From positions 20,854,838 to 20,918,837 of the forward strand of contig CM046838.1 in NCBI GenBank assembly GCA_025618425.1: a stretch of 64,000 bases of DNA. The letters are read 5' to 3'. Positions 1 to 11,289 of this stretch are shown piece after piece. Positions within the stretch are counted from its first letter, which is position 1. Each line of letters opens with the position of its first letter. The notes beneath the pieces are model-generated. The model ran no database searches and was not told the DNA's origin. It saw only the letters and a program-made list of their open reading frames with translations. Made by a program: the position numbers and the translations under genes. Source of the stretch: Heliocidaris tuberculata (taxonomy: Eukaryota; Echinodermata; Echinoidea; Camarodonta; Echinometridae).

Positions 1-112
1 TGTCTGTTCTACACTGTAACCAATTGTAAAGTTTCATTGATTTGCTATGTACGATGTAAAACTGTGCATTTAATGTGTTGGAAGTGGAAATAAATGAAAT
101 GAAATGAAATTA
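1..112 (+). repeat. Probable 3' tail of a non-LTR retrotransposon
   Basis: The segment ends in AATAAATGAAATGAAATGAAAT-like short tandem units directly after a TTGGAAGTGG stretch. That is how many CR1/L2-like LINE 3' UTRs end. No reverse-transcriptase frame lies upstream because the window starts here. The assignment rests on the tail pattern alone. Confidence 0.35.
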
Positions 113-565
113 TCTGAGGGTTCACGCGCGCGTACGAGACCCACATTGTCGACCTCCACTGGGATGTCATGGGCAGGGGCGGCGATTTCTTGTCACGGCC
201 GAGGGAGGGGAGGGGGTCTGTGACGATTCACCTTCTCCCATCGATCCCCAAAGGGAAAAAAGAAGATTTTGCATATATTGGAGTCTTAAAACTTTTCATT
301 TTGGCGGAGTACTCAGACCGAGGAAAAAATGTTGCCATTTGGAACGGCTTTTTAGAGCACTTTTGATTACACGGGCAAAGCCAATTGTTAAATTATCATT
401 TACACCAAAAAAAAAAATTCGCGTGGGGGGGGGGGGCAAACCCCTCGAATTGTTCGATCCAGGGAGATAGGCTTCCCCCGTCCCCTTGAACTGCTGACCA
501 GAGGGGGAGGAACGTTGGGCTCGGACAATGGAAGTGGAGGGGCACCTTTTGTTTGGAGGACAACA

Positions 566-2057
566 CAGGGGCGTCGATCCTGGGGGGGGGGGGGGCAGGG
601 GGGGCGATTGCCCCCCCCCATATTTTCTTGGGGGCAATCGCCCCCCCCCCAGGATCGACATATCATTTTGCCCCCCCCCCCCCAATAAATCCGGAGGTGT
701 AAAATAAAATGAGGAAAAACTGATGCAAAACTCAGGAAATGAAACCTTCCAAACAATGAAATACAAAAAGGTTTTACACGGTCAGACTTCAATATCGCCG
801 CGCGCTCCGCGCGCAAATTCTCTTGTCTTTACTGCGTCATGTAACCGTGAAGAAGCTGTTTTTAAGAGGCGTTCCAAAAAAATCATGACGACATTAAAAA
901 AAGTTCTGAACATACATAATTCAGTTCAAAGTTTAAATTTTTATATTTATTTAGTTTTTTTTCTAATTTTTCATATTTTATTAGTGTTTATTTTTTCTAT
1001 TATTTTGTGTTATATCTTTTCTACTCAATTTGCTGTTAAGTAAAATATATTTTCCCATCATTTTGTCGTTTTCCATGTGATCTTTAATTCCATTTTCTGT
1101 TCATGATATCGACATGCATACTTTACTTAAGTTCAAATCTTTATCAATGCTATGATGATCAGAGGCAGCGCTCCGGGGAAGGGGGGGGGGCAGGGGGCAC
1201 AGTGCCCCCTCACCTTTTCAAGTACCCCAAAAGTGCCCCTTTTCATAGCTGATAAGTCCCTTTTTCTTCGTATAGTGCCCCCTTTTCTTTCTAATAAGTG
1301 TCCTTTTTACCTTCTGATGAGTGCCCCTTTTGACCTCAGAAATTAGTGCCCTTTTTGTTTTCTGATAAATGCGACATCGGTAGATACTGGTATATATAAA
1401 GTATATATATGGGTATGTATGAAGTCCACAAAGGAGCCTTATACATATAGCTCCAAATAATCAGAGAGGCTTCATAATAATACATTCCCCTACTGATATC
1501 AGCACAATAGTGAGGCAGTAGAGCAGGGGGTAGGAGGGGCCCAATGCCCTAAATTATACAAGAATGAACAGTGCTCCTAAATTATAAAAGGAACGAGGAC
1601 AATTTTTTTCTAAATTTTTTCTAAAGCTCACTCGCTACGCTCGCTCGCATTTACTATTATCTTCTTATCATAATAAGAAAATCGCTGTATATAATTCAAT
1701 ACCCGTTGCCTTCAGCGTTAGAAATAAATCTTAAATGAATAATGAGGCTATTACACTCAACTGAAAAGTAGTTTTTTTTATCTAGAACCATGTTAAGATA
1801 GAAAAAATAGCGTGTCGAAAATGATCCTCGGTTGTGTATTGATCAGAATGTACCGGTATACTAATGTCTCGAAGTGGTATTTTCCGCCTTGTTTCCACCC
1901 TTTGTAGGTGCCCCTTTTTGTTGGTGCCCCCCCCCCACACACTTTGAAAGACGCACTGCTGCCCCTTGATGATGATTGAATTGAGTGCGAAATGATCATC
2001 GTTACGATAGGCTGTCTTGCCCCCCCCCCCCATCCAAAAAACGGATCGACGCCCCTG
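566..2057. mobile_element. Non-autonomous hAT-like DNA transposon, 8-bp target duplication
   Basis: The termini are inverted copies of CAGGGGCGTCGATCC (566-580 and 2043-2057). They are flanked by an exact 8-bp direct repeat, GGACAACA, at 558-565 and 2058-2065. An 8-bp duplication with CAGGG/CAGTG-type ends is typical of the hAT superfamily. The interior has long G and C runs, a palindromic left end (566-660, where the terminal sequence recurs inverted at about 643-660), and short GTGCCCCTTTT units. No transposase frame was found, so it would need an element elsewhere to move. Confidence 0.75.
1205..1372 (+). repeat. Short tandem array of GTGCCCCTTTT units
   Basis: Six degenerate units of about 23-28 bases follow one another, each starting GTGCCCCTTTT or GTCCCTTTTT and ending in CTGATAA, CTAATAA or CTGATGA. 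The array lies inside the hAT-like element. Confidence 0.6.
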
Positions 2058-2120
2058 GGACAACAGGTGCCCCTGCACTTCCATTGTCCGAGCCCAACGT
2101 TCCGCCGCCTCTGCTGTTGA

Positions 2121-4424
2121 CCCTGCAATAGGTCCTATAGGGATTTTACATTGTTTGTTGTAAAACACAGGGGAATCTCTGCCTAAATAATTCATACAGT
2201 TTAGATAACTTTTGAAATATTGTACACTTTTAAGTACTAGTATACTAGTATGCAAGGTTGCGTATATAGCCACCGAACATTTCTCCTTTTGAATTGTGAA
2301 TCTGTATTCTATAGCAAATAATAAGCTTAAACAGGGTGTTGCAGCCTTTACTAATTATTTGTTATACTTTTTTTTTCAGTCTCCAAAATTTCCGAGGGAA
2401 CCGCCCCCCCCCCCCTCCTCCCACCCCAACCGCTTCCTTTGGTCAAGAGGTCCGTCTAATTCACGACGCAAATACTTGTACTCGAAATAATGGGTTTTAA
2501 AACAACATTTTGCTGCCAAGCTTGGACGTCCCGCGTTTTTCCCGCATCATGATAACAACTCTTTCATGAGCGTAGTTGCACTTTGAAAAGGAGACCCAGG
2601 CCCCTGGGAGCCGGGGGTGCTGGGGGTGCTGCAGCACCCCCAGATTTTTTTTGAGGGGGTGCGCAGCTCCCCCTAGAAAGCTGAGGATGCAGGAGGTGCT
2701 GCAGCACCCACATGCAGATTTCTATGGGGGCACTTGTCCCAGGGGCGCTAAAAACGCAAAAGAGAGGAAAGGAAGATTTTTATGCTTAAGAATTATTTGC
2801 CCACGATTCGCACGGTAAAGGGCATCATAAAAATTGAGTTTTTCTTAGGTTCAAAATGCGAAAAAATTTAAAGCTCTGTCGCTTTGCTCCCTTGCTTGTA
2901 GTGCTTCAGGATCTCTTATTTTTTGCACTCCAATATTGGCTATACGGTATAAACAGCATCCAATTATCCAATCACTGATGGAAAATCGCCATTAAATCAA
3001 CAAGGTTCAAAATTGAAGATTTTTTAAAATTCTAATTGCTTTTTTCCCTATTAATATTTATCAGTCTCTTTTTTAAACTGAATATAGAATAAGTGTATAA
3101 GATAGTATTTTCAAAGGTTCACTACTGGAAAGAAATTGTAACTTTATGTTGCATAGCTAAATTCCTCGACTATATTTCTCCTGAATTTTCGTTAACTGCG
3201 TCCCTTTGAGGAAGAAGTGAATAAAAGACCTTTTATTAATAATATCTCCCAAACTCGTACAAATATTATGACAACACATATTGTAACGTTATGAACGGAT
3301 TTCCTTCTTTGTTTCCACGTACATGTACATGTAACTATACAATAATGCAAACTGCGTATTGCAGGGTTGAAAAAAAACCCGGATTTATTTGATTTAAATC
3401 TATCTATATCCCTTAATGTTGTTCCTATACAGAGTGAATGCATCAACTCTCACTTAGATGAGTTTTTCAGCTAAAACATAAGAAAATCAAACAATGATTT
3501 TTGATTGATTTTTTTAATGTCGCATCAAAATAAACAACTAATTTTACATATTTATATGGATTTATTTGTTTTTTTTACTCAAATTGTTGATTTTCCTTTA
3601 AAAAATTACGGCGAATTAAAGTTGATTTCAATCGTGCCAAATGCCAACTCTAGTGCATTGGTTTACAAAATAACCTACAAAATGAATGTTATCTTTGCAG
3701 GCAACGTTTTCAACGATTTCAGGGTCTACTACACCCCTCCCCCACCGCCGAAATTTTATCTTGGCCAAGGGCTTAGCGAAACAATGTGTAATAAAATGAG
3801 TGGTGTATCTACGAGGGATAGAGGCGCACGTGCCCGGGAGACAAAGAGGAGAAAGTGAAGAAAATTTCCATCACCGTGGATTGTATGCCCCTAATCCGCA
3901 GGGTAAATGCATTAGAAATACTTTTTTGAGGGTTTGAAATGCAAACGTTTTCTCAGAAGCTCGGTCGCTTTGCTTCCTCCCATGCATAATGCTGCTCCAG
4001 GATATTTCGCTCTCCAGTATAGTAGTGTTTTGAAGGGCTCGGCAAGATTAATAAATAATTCTCGTTGCTTTGCCTGCCATAATGTAGAGTAAGTTTCATC
4101 ATTGATTTTTCTCTTGTTAAATATTGCGCCCCAATATAGGATTAAGACAAGTGTAAAAATTTTTTTTAAAAATCGCTTTTGCAAAGGACCAACATTTAAA
4201 AGAAATGTCAATTTTTGATTGTCTTCCTAAATTCCTCGACTATTTCTTAACGTTTTCCTTTAGTGTTGCGCCCATTTTGAGAAGTAAGTGAACAGAAAAC
4301 AGTGATTATCACTGTTCAAAATTCGGATCTCTACCCCTCGATAGCAGTGCTATATTGCAAATTTTCCTGGGTAAATTGCATAAGAAATTGCTTTTTGGGG
4401 TTAAACATGAAAAAAAAAAAAAAA
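2121..4424. other. Gene-free stretch with dispersed degenerate repeats
   Basis: No coding exon was recognised. The interval holds a G/C-rich patch with inverted GGGGGTGCTGCAGCACCCCC-like motifs (2605-2740). It also holds two diverged copies of a segment containing TCGCTTTGCTCCCTTGC (near 2878 and 3965) that recurs at 4435 and 4697. The rest is AT-rich and unassigned. Confidence 0.45.
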
Positions 4425-4930
4425 TTATGGCTTCGTCACTTTGCTCCCTTGCTTGTACGATGACGTGGATAAGTTGGGAGGAAGGGGTGCAACTTCATTG
4501 TTTACCCCAAGCAACATAATTCTTAGATAAGCAACTGAATAAAAAAATTTGTTTACAGCAGCCCAGTATTAAAAATAAAAATCGTTCCCAGGTGCCTGGC
4601 GGCATGTCATAAATAGTATTGTCTCAACTTTCGTTTAGTCAATGATACCTTTTGCTTAAGTTTATTTAAAAAAAAAAAAAAAAAAATTATGGCTTCGTCA
4701 CTTTGCTCCCTTGCTTGTACGATGACGTGGATAAGTTGGGAGGAAGGGGTGCAACTTCATTGTTTACCCCAAGCAACATAATTCTTAGATAAGCAACTGA
4801 ATAAAAAAATTTGTTTACAGCAGCCCAGTATTAAAAATAAAAATCGTTCCCAGGTGCCTGGCGGCATGTCATAAATAGTATTGTCTCAACTTTCGTTTAG
4901 TCAATGATACCTTTTGCTTAAGTTTATTTA
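4425..4930 (+). repeat. Exact 262-bp tandem duplication
   Basis: The sequence starting TTATGGCTTCGTCACTTTGC at 4425 is repeated from 4687 without any difference I can see, through to AAGTTTATTTA. A poly-A run of about 18 bases separates the copies. Perfect identity suggests a very recent duplication, polymerase slippage across the A run, or an assembly artefact. Confidence 0.85.
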
Positions 4931-5035
4931 CCCCCCCCCCCCCTCCCCAAGAAAGAAAAAACAGAACAAATAAAATGATATTTTACTAAGGCAATTCGTT
5001 AGCGCCATTTGACCCCCCCAAAAAAAAAAAAAAAT

Positions 5036-5067
<32 letters not shown>

Positions 5068-5250
5068 TAAGAAAAATAATAATAAAAATGATAATGATAG
5101 GCCAATTGCTAAATATGAAAATGTTTATACAAAGATTGGGCCCAAAGTATGCTATCTAAAACTGGAACAGATCTTCATCATTCTCAGCTCTCGCAACAGC
5201 TGCAGGCTAGCGACGCCCAAGGATAAGCCTATTTATACGCGTTGCGAGAA

Positions 5251-5993
5251 GGGGCCCGTTGCACAAAACTTGCGTTTGAACGTAACTCAAGAAAATCAAA
5301 CGCAACATTATTTTCAGCCAATCTGAAGTGCGCATCAGAGGCCAAGTCCACACTAATATCAAGTTGATTTGAATAAACAGAATAAAATTCAACAAGCATA
5401 ACAGTGAAAATTTTTATTGAAATCGGATGTAAAATAAGAAAGTTACGGCATTTTGAAATTTTGCATTATTTCTTGAAACAGTGATAGGCATAACATGGGC
5501 GGTATGCAAATGAGTGAACCGATGATGTCACACACTCACTTTTTCTTATGTATTTTATTATATGAAATTTCAAATATTTCAATTTTTTGCTTCAATAATG
5601 TAAAACACGGTTTGACTCCTTATGGAACATGTAAAATCATCATTATTGTAACTTAGAGAGATTCTTTATTATCACATCCGTAAAAATTGAAATCTTTGAA
5701 ATTTCATATAATAAAATACATAAGGAAAGGTGAGTGTGTGACATCATCGGTTCACTCATTTGCATACCGCCCATGTTATGCATATCACTGTTTCATGAAA
5801 TAATGCAAAACTTTAAAATGCCGTAACTTTCTTATTTTATATCCCATTTCAGTGAAATTTTCACTGTAATGCTTGTTTAATTTTACTCTATTTATTCAAA
5901 TCAACTTGATATTAGTGTAAAATTGGCCTTTTAAGGACTTGCGTTTGATTTTTCAGAGTTGCGATTAAAAGCAAGTTTTGTGCAACGGGCCCC
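5251..5993. mobile_element. Long foldback element with GGGGCCCGTTGCAC ends
   Basis: Termini GGGGCCCGTTGCACAAAACT (5251) and its reverse complement (ending 5993) bound a nearly palindromic element. The inverted similarity extends inward for most of each half, for example GTGAGTGTGTGACATCATCGG against its complement around the loop near 5620. A possible 4-bp target duplication, AGAA, lies on both sides. There is no transposase. Confidence 0.7.
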
Positions 5994-6050
5994 AGAACTC
6001 ATCCTAAAAACGGCCAATGCCGGGGGGGGGGGGGGAATGATCCTCCTTAA

Positions 6051-6871
6051 AAGGCAATCAAACCTTTGTAATGATTTGATTTGTGTGAAACTCAGAAAAA
6101 TCAGAGGAGCAGATTGGTGAAAGTTTGAACGAAATCGGACAAGCAATAAGAAAGTTCTGATATTTTTTCAAAAGTTGTTATCACTATTATGGGAATTTCA
6201 AATTGGCCTTATCGGTATTGTCACTGTGATGTAGCGGCGGTCAACTTTCCCATTCGCTCCAAAACACAAAATGACTACTAAAATTTCAGTTTCAAAAATG
6301 TATAACTCAGCAGGATCTTTTTCTTGTTGGAGGACCTATAACAATATGCAATCTACAATATATTTTGAGTACTGCCCCGAGGGAAAAGACGCTCAGGAGA
6401 AAACCAAAATTTAATAATATTTTCATCATCATGTCCCACCTGGTCTTACTCGACTCTTAGGTGCACCACTATTGATATTTTGACAACTTCCTGGCATCTA
6501 ATTGTTCTGTCCTTCGCCATTTTTTTGAGAATTGCGAAAAGGATAGGCCTGTCCATTCTTTGATATTGTCTTTCCACCTTTTCCGCTATCTCCCTTTTCT
6601 TCTCCTTGCCTTGAAGAATGGTTTTTGCCATGCCATTCGACTGGGTAACGATGATATTTTGGTGTATGACAAATGGGAGAGTTGACCGAGAATACGTCAC
6701 AATCGATTCACCAAATTGCCAATTTGAGTTTCGCATAGATGTAGTGATCTCATTTTTCAAACATTCAACTGTCTTATTCTCTGTCCGGTTTCTTTCAAAC
6801 TTTCACCATCCTGTTTCTCTCATTTTTCTCCTTTCACACAAATCAGCTTTTTACAAAGATTGGATTGCCCT
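6051..6871. mobile_element. Kolobok-like inverted-repeat element flanked by TTAA
   Basis: The ends are inverted: AAGGCAATCAAACCTTTGTAA on the left and the complement of AGGGCAATCCAATCTTTGTA on the right. TTAA lies immediately outside both (6047-6050 and 6872-6875). The arms include a stretch reading GAAATCGGACAAGCAATAAG. TTAA duplications with purine-starting ends are typical of Kolobok. No transposase was seen. A related copy lies at 10026-10693. Confidence 0.7.
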
Positions 6872-7554
6872 TTAATTCCAGTTGCCCATGTAGCAACACA
6901 CAAAGCGGTTTCATCAAAAACTACAAAGACATACATGTATGATTCTTTTTGTAATGTACCTTTCATTCTTTTTAACAAAAAGAGCGCATTGAACAGCATC
7001 AGTGCACCATGAAGTATTTACCTGTCGCCTGAACATTTCATGGCAAACTCTAAAATTAACTTCCCTTCTCATCACAAAAGGGGTGTCAATAATTAATCTT
7101 AATGCCATTTAGACAAAAACTGTAATTTAGTATCTTCTGTTTTCTGAGAGGCATGGCGGCTATTCAATACAATCAAAGGCGTAGAAACTTACAGGACTTT
7201 TTTTTTTTTTTTGGTCTGAAAATGGTTATCATAGAGTTTACTGCCTAACTTGAAATAATGAGAATGTGAAGAGTTGAATAAGTACAAACAACTGATATTT
7301 AAAAAAACACAAAAAACAATGCTTAATTGGTTGTTTCCTTCACTATATACATATATACATTGCTCATGTCAGAAATGTCATATAGGTGGGTGAAGTAAAT
7401 CATCAGTTACACGAGGGAGGTGGGAGTTTTACTGGTTACATCCACTTATACATGTACAAGGTTATTGAAACAGGCTTGTACCCCTGCGTAGCTGTACCTG
7501 TCTGAATTCGTACAATAGGCTTTTTTTTGGGGGGGGGGGGGGGGGAGAGGGGTA

Positions 7555-7597
7555 GTCGTTTTTCGGAAGGTTCATAGTTCCGAAACACAAATTTCCC

Positions 7598-7636
<39 letters not shown>

Positions 7637-7953
7637 AGGGGGTTCATAATTCCGAAAATGAAATAGGGTTCATAATTCCGAAAATGAAAAAGGGTTCGTA
7701 ATTCCGAAAATGAAAAAGGGTTCATAATTCTGAAGGTTCGTATAATTCCGAAAATGCAATAGCCCTACATAACTTTTCGGAATAACGAACCTTCGGAAAT
7801 ATGAACCCCTTTTCATTTTCGGAATTATGAACCCTACTTCATTTTCGGAATTACGAACCGTCGGAGTAACGAACGTTCGAAAATAAAAACCTTCAAAAAT
7901 AAGAAGCTTCGGAAAAACGAACCTTCGGAATTATGAACCTTCCTAAAAACGAC
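7555..7953. mobile_element. Palindromic element built from TTCGGAATTATGAACC motifs
   Basis: Inverted ends of about 30 bases start GTCGTTTTTCGGAAGGTTCA on the left; the right end is the complement with one or two changes. The left half repeats GGTTCATAATTCCGAAAATG several times and the right half repeats its complement, so the whole unit is a large imperfect hairpin. A (GA)n tract lies at about 7605-7636 in the left half. Confidence 0.65.
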
Positions 7954-8600
7954 ATGTGACCGGCTTTGTGTGCATTAGCCCGGATCAGTCCAAGGCATGG
8001 GTCAGGGGGAAAACATATATTTGAATACTTCATTTTCATCTTGCAAACCCCAATTTTGTTGCAGAATTATAAGTGAAAAGTCCCCGAATCAGGTAATATC
8101 TAGCAAATGTTAATAAATCAATCCTGCTTACATTCATTTGGGTGCTCCTTGGTTACATCAAAAACTTCTTGGAGCATTTTCTTTTGCTTCTTGTAAGATA
8201 TTTTGCATTAGTATTCATAGCAATTTACAAAAGAAAAATTAATCTAAAATGTTTCATTGGTGATTCTGTTGTGATTGAAACGTTTGTCCTGATAGAGGCC
8301 TTTTTTCGAGGGGATTAGTATATACGCCAAGTGTACTGATGCTAATTATGCTACATGTATATCTTTGTAATGTTTGAAAAATGCCAGGTCTTACGAAAAA
8401 AAAAATCACATCTTCCATGTTCTTTATCAATCAATGTTAACTTCATATCGATCTAGACTTTACTCAATCAAAAAACACCAGTCCTGCAAAGTTTGATTGG
8501 AAATGGTACTTTCAAAGATGTTGCCAATTAAAATCTCTTTGCAGTTTGGCCAACTCGGCTCCAGTGGGTAACGATATGGCGCATGTTGCTTTGTTAGGCA
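7954..8600. other. Unassigned AT-rich spacer
   Basis: I see no coding exon, inverted repeat or tandem array in this stretch. Confidence 0.4.
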
Positions 8601-9586
8601 CAGTGGCGGCACCAAGGGGGGGGGGGGGGGCATGGGGGGGCATTTGCCCCCCCAGTCAGAAGCTTTGCCCCCCCAGTTGCCCCCCCCCCCCCAATAATTT
8701 TCGGAGTGAAAAAAAATAAAAGGGTGGAAAATGAAAAAGAAAAGAAAAGGAAAGAAAAAAGTGAAAAAGGAATGGAGAAAAGAAGGAAAAAGAAAGAAAA
8801 TGGATCTTGGAAAGCAGTGGCGGCATCAAGGTGGGGGGGGGGGCATGGGGCAAATTTTTTCGCTCAGCTCGTGTAAATATCCTCATATTTGGGTAGTTTT
8901 ATAGTCGAATAATTTCTGTACATTTCCACTATAATAGTGTCAAAATTTTTGCTCGCTCGCTTCGCTCGCTCGCAATACAGGCCTATAACTCCCACCACAT
9001 AATCAGGCCGCGAGATGATCAAATGTCCTCATATTGGGGTAGTTTTATAGCCAAATAATCATTTCTGTACATTTTCACCACAAAAAGTTTCAAAATTTTT
9101 GCCCGTTCGCAATGTATAACTACCACCTTATTATCGGGCAGCAAGATGCTCAAATGTCCTCATATCTGGGTAGTTTTATAGCCGAATATAATTTCTGTAC
9201 ATTTTCACGACAAAAAGTGTTCGCAATAAATAACTACCACCTCATAATCGGGCAGCAAGATGCTCAAATGTCCTCATGCATATTGGGGTAGTTTTATAGC
9301 CGAATATGTAATTTCTGTACATTTTTACTACAAAAAATGTCAAAATTTTTGCTCGCTCGCTTCGCTCGCTCGCAGTATATAACTAACACCTCTTTATAAT
9401 CGGGCAGTTCAGCTAGATGCTCAAAATGTCCTCATATCTGGGTAGGTTTATAGCCGAATATTCTGTACATGTTCACTACAAAAAGTGTCAAATTTTTTTT
9501 TTTGTCCGCCCTTGCCCACCCCCCAACATTTTCTTTTGCCCCCCATTTGCCCCCCCCCCACTTTAAAAATCCTGGTGCCGCCACTG
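8601..9586. mobile_element. Non-autonomous hAT element with exact 8-bp target duplication
   Basis: Left terminus CAGTGGCGGCACC (8601) and right terminus GGTGCCGCCACTG (ending 9586) are inverted copies. GTTAGGCA is duplicated exactly at 8593-8600 and 9587-9594. Inside are long G/C runs, a second internal copy of the terminus (CAGTGGCGGCATCAAGG near 8816) and about four tandem units of roughly 130 bases, each carrying CCTCATATNGGGTAGTTTTA and CTGTACATTTTCAC. No transposase frame is present. Confidence 0.85.
8870..9490 (+). repeat. Tandem array inside the hAT element
   Basis: At least four units of about 100-150 bases share GTCCTCATATTGGGGTAGTT, ATTTCTGTACATTTTCAC and GCTCGCTCGCTTCGCTCGCT. They diverge by small insertions and deletions. 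The array fills most of the interior of the surrounding element. Confidence 0.7.
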
Positions 9587-10025
9587 GTTAGGCAAGCATG
9601 TCACAAAGGAATGTACGCCATGTTGTGCCCAACTGAAACCAAGTTGGCCAAACTCTGTGTATGGATGGCTCTGTACACAGCAAAATCACTTTAAAATCTC
9701 TTTAAAATGGCATTAAACTGGCAAAACTTGAACAGCGCCACCTTACAGTAACTGCCAAATTGAGATTATAATTTGAAAATTAATTGCATTTTATTTTGAA
9801 TTTCGACAAACAGCTGTTTGGAAAATAGGCACATTTTATATTTCAAACCATTATTTTTGATGTTGCACATTTGGAAAATTGCTTACAGATACATTTTAAG
9901 CTTCTACAAACTAAAATGGGGCATGATGGGAAAATTAGAGGCACAGACACTTATCAAATTCTGTTGAAAGATGGCGCCATTAGGAGCTCCAATTTACTGT
10001 CACTTTAACTTATACACCACTTTAA

Positions 10026-10494
10026 ATGGCAATCAACCTTTGTAAAAAAAAATAAAAAAAATAAAAAAAAAAAACCCTGATTTTTGTGAAAAGAGAAAAA
10101 CAAGAGAAACAGGATGGTGAAATTTTGAAAGAAATCGGACAAACAATAATTTATGAATGTTTAAAAATTGAGATCACTACATTTATGCGAATCTCAAATT
10201 GGCAATTTGGTGAATCAAGACCGTGACGTATTCACGGTCAACTCTCCCATTTGTCGCGCGTACACCAAAATATCATCAAATTCCGGTTTTCTCCTGTGTG
10301 CCTTTTCTCTCGGGGTAGTACTCAAAATATATTGTAGGTATTGTTATAGGTCCTCCAAAAAGAAAAAGATCCTACTGAGTTAGACATTTTGAAAAATTGA
10401 CATTTTATTCAGTTTGTGTGTTGGAGCGAATTGGAAAGTTGACCGCCGCTACATCACAGTGACCGTACCGATATGGTAAATTTGAAATTCCCTT

Positions 10495-10563
<69 letters not shown>

Positions 10564-10693
10564 ATTACAACTTTAAGAAAAAAATCAGAACTTTCTTATT
10601 CCAATTTTGTTCAAATTTTCACCAATCTGCTTCACTGATTTTTCTGCTTTCCTACAAATCAAATTACATTTATTACAAAGGTCGCATTGCCCT
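10026..10693. mobile_element. Kolobok-like inverted-repeat element with a (TA)n insertion
   Basis: The left end ATGGCAATCAACCTTTGTAA follows TTAA (10022-10025). The right end is the complement of AGGGCAATGCGACCTTTGTA, followed by TTAT, a one-base change from TTAA. The arms match the element at 6051-6871, including GAAATCGGACAAACAATAA. A (TA)n tract of about 60 bases (10498-10560) splits the right arm. Confidence 0.65.
10498..10560. repeat. (TA)n microsatellite
   Basis: About 31 uninterrupted TA dinucleotides. Confidence 0.95.
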
Positions 10694-10714
10694 TTATAAC
10701 AATACGCACGTCCG

Positions 10715-11110
10715 TGCTCTCTCTCTTTCTCTTCTTCTTTCCATCGATATTCTTCCCCCTTCTGTTTCTCCTGTACTGTGTCTTTCATTCCCCATCTCTC
10801 ATTTTTTCTTTCTTTCTCACTCCTCTCTCTCTTGTTACCCTTCTCTATTCCTTATTCCACTTCCTATTCTCTTTATATTAAGACCCTTTCTCTCGATCAT
10901 GTTTGCCTTTTTTTTTCCTTATTCACTATTTCCCATTCCTTTCTCATTCTGTTCTTCTTTCCCTCTGTCCTCAATTTCTGTATTCTGCCATCCCTTCCCT
11001 CTACTCTCTATTTCCCTTTTTCTCATTTTCTATCTCTCTCTCTCTCTGTCTCTCTCTCTCTCTCTCTATTTCCTTTATAGTCCTCTCCACCACGGCTCTC
11101 ATTCTTTCAT
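10715..11110 (+). repeat. Pyrimidine-rich low-complexity tract
   Basis: Almost 400 bases are dominated by T and C, with CTTTCTC-type runs and a (CT)n core near 11032-11068. Long open frames here come only from the skewed composition; they are rich in Ser, Leu and Phe and show no domain. Confidence 0.8.
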
Positions 11111-11289
11111 TCCCATAACCACTTCATCTATCTTGGTGCCTTGTGAAAGTTGCTGAAATAATTTCTCTATTACAGAAAAAGTAGAAAACAATACAGAATT
11201 CATACCACAGACATGCATTCTTGAACAATAATCTTGCACAAAGCAGTTGTGAAAACAAAATGAGAGTTGATTGATTTGAGTGATTAAAT

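Larger units (their letters stand above)
488..2120. repeat. Outer inverted repeat interrupted by a hAT-like insertion
   Basis: The stretch 488-550 (containing GGAACGTTGGGCTCGGACAA) reappears as its reverse complement at about 2068-2120. The arms share long runs, with small differences near their outer ends. The element at 566-2057 sits between them with its own target duplication. The arms therefore look like an older palindromic repeat into which the younger element inserted. Confidence 0.6.

Noticed and set aside
10473..11156. Long plus-strand open frame (227 residues)
   Set aside because: It runs through a (TA)n tract and a pyrimidine-rich stretch; the composition is only Tyr/Ile and then Ser/Leu/Phe, with no domain.
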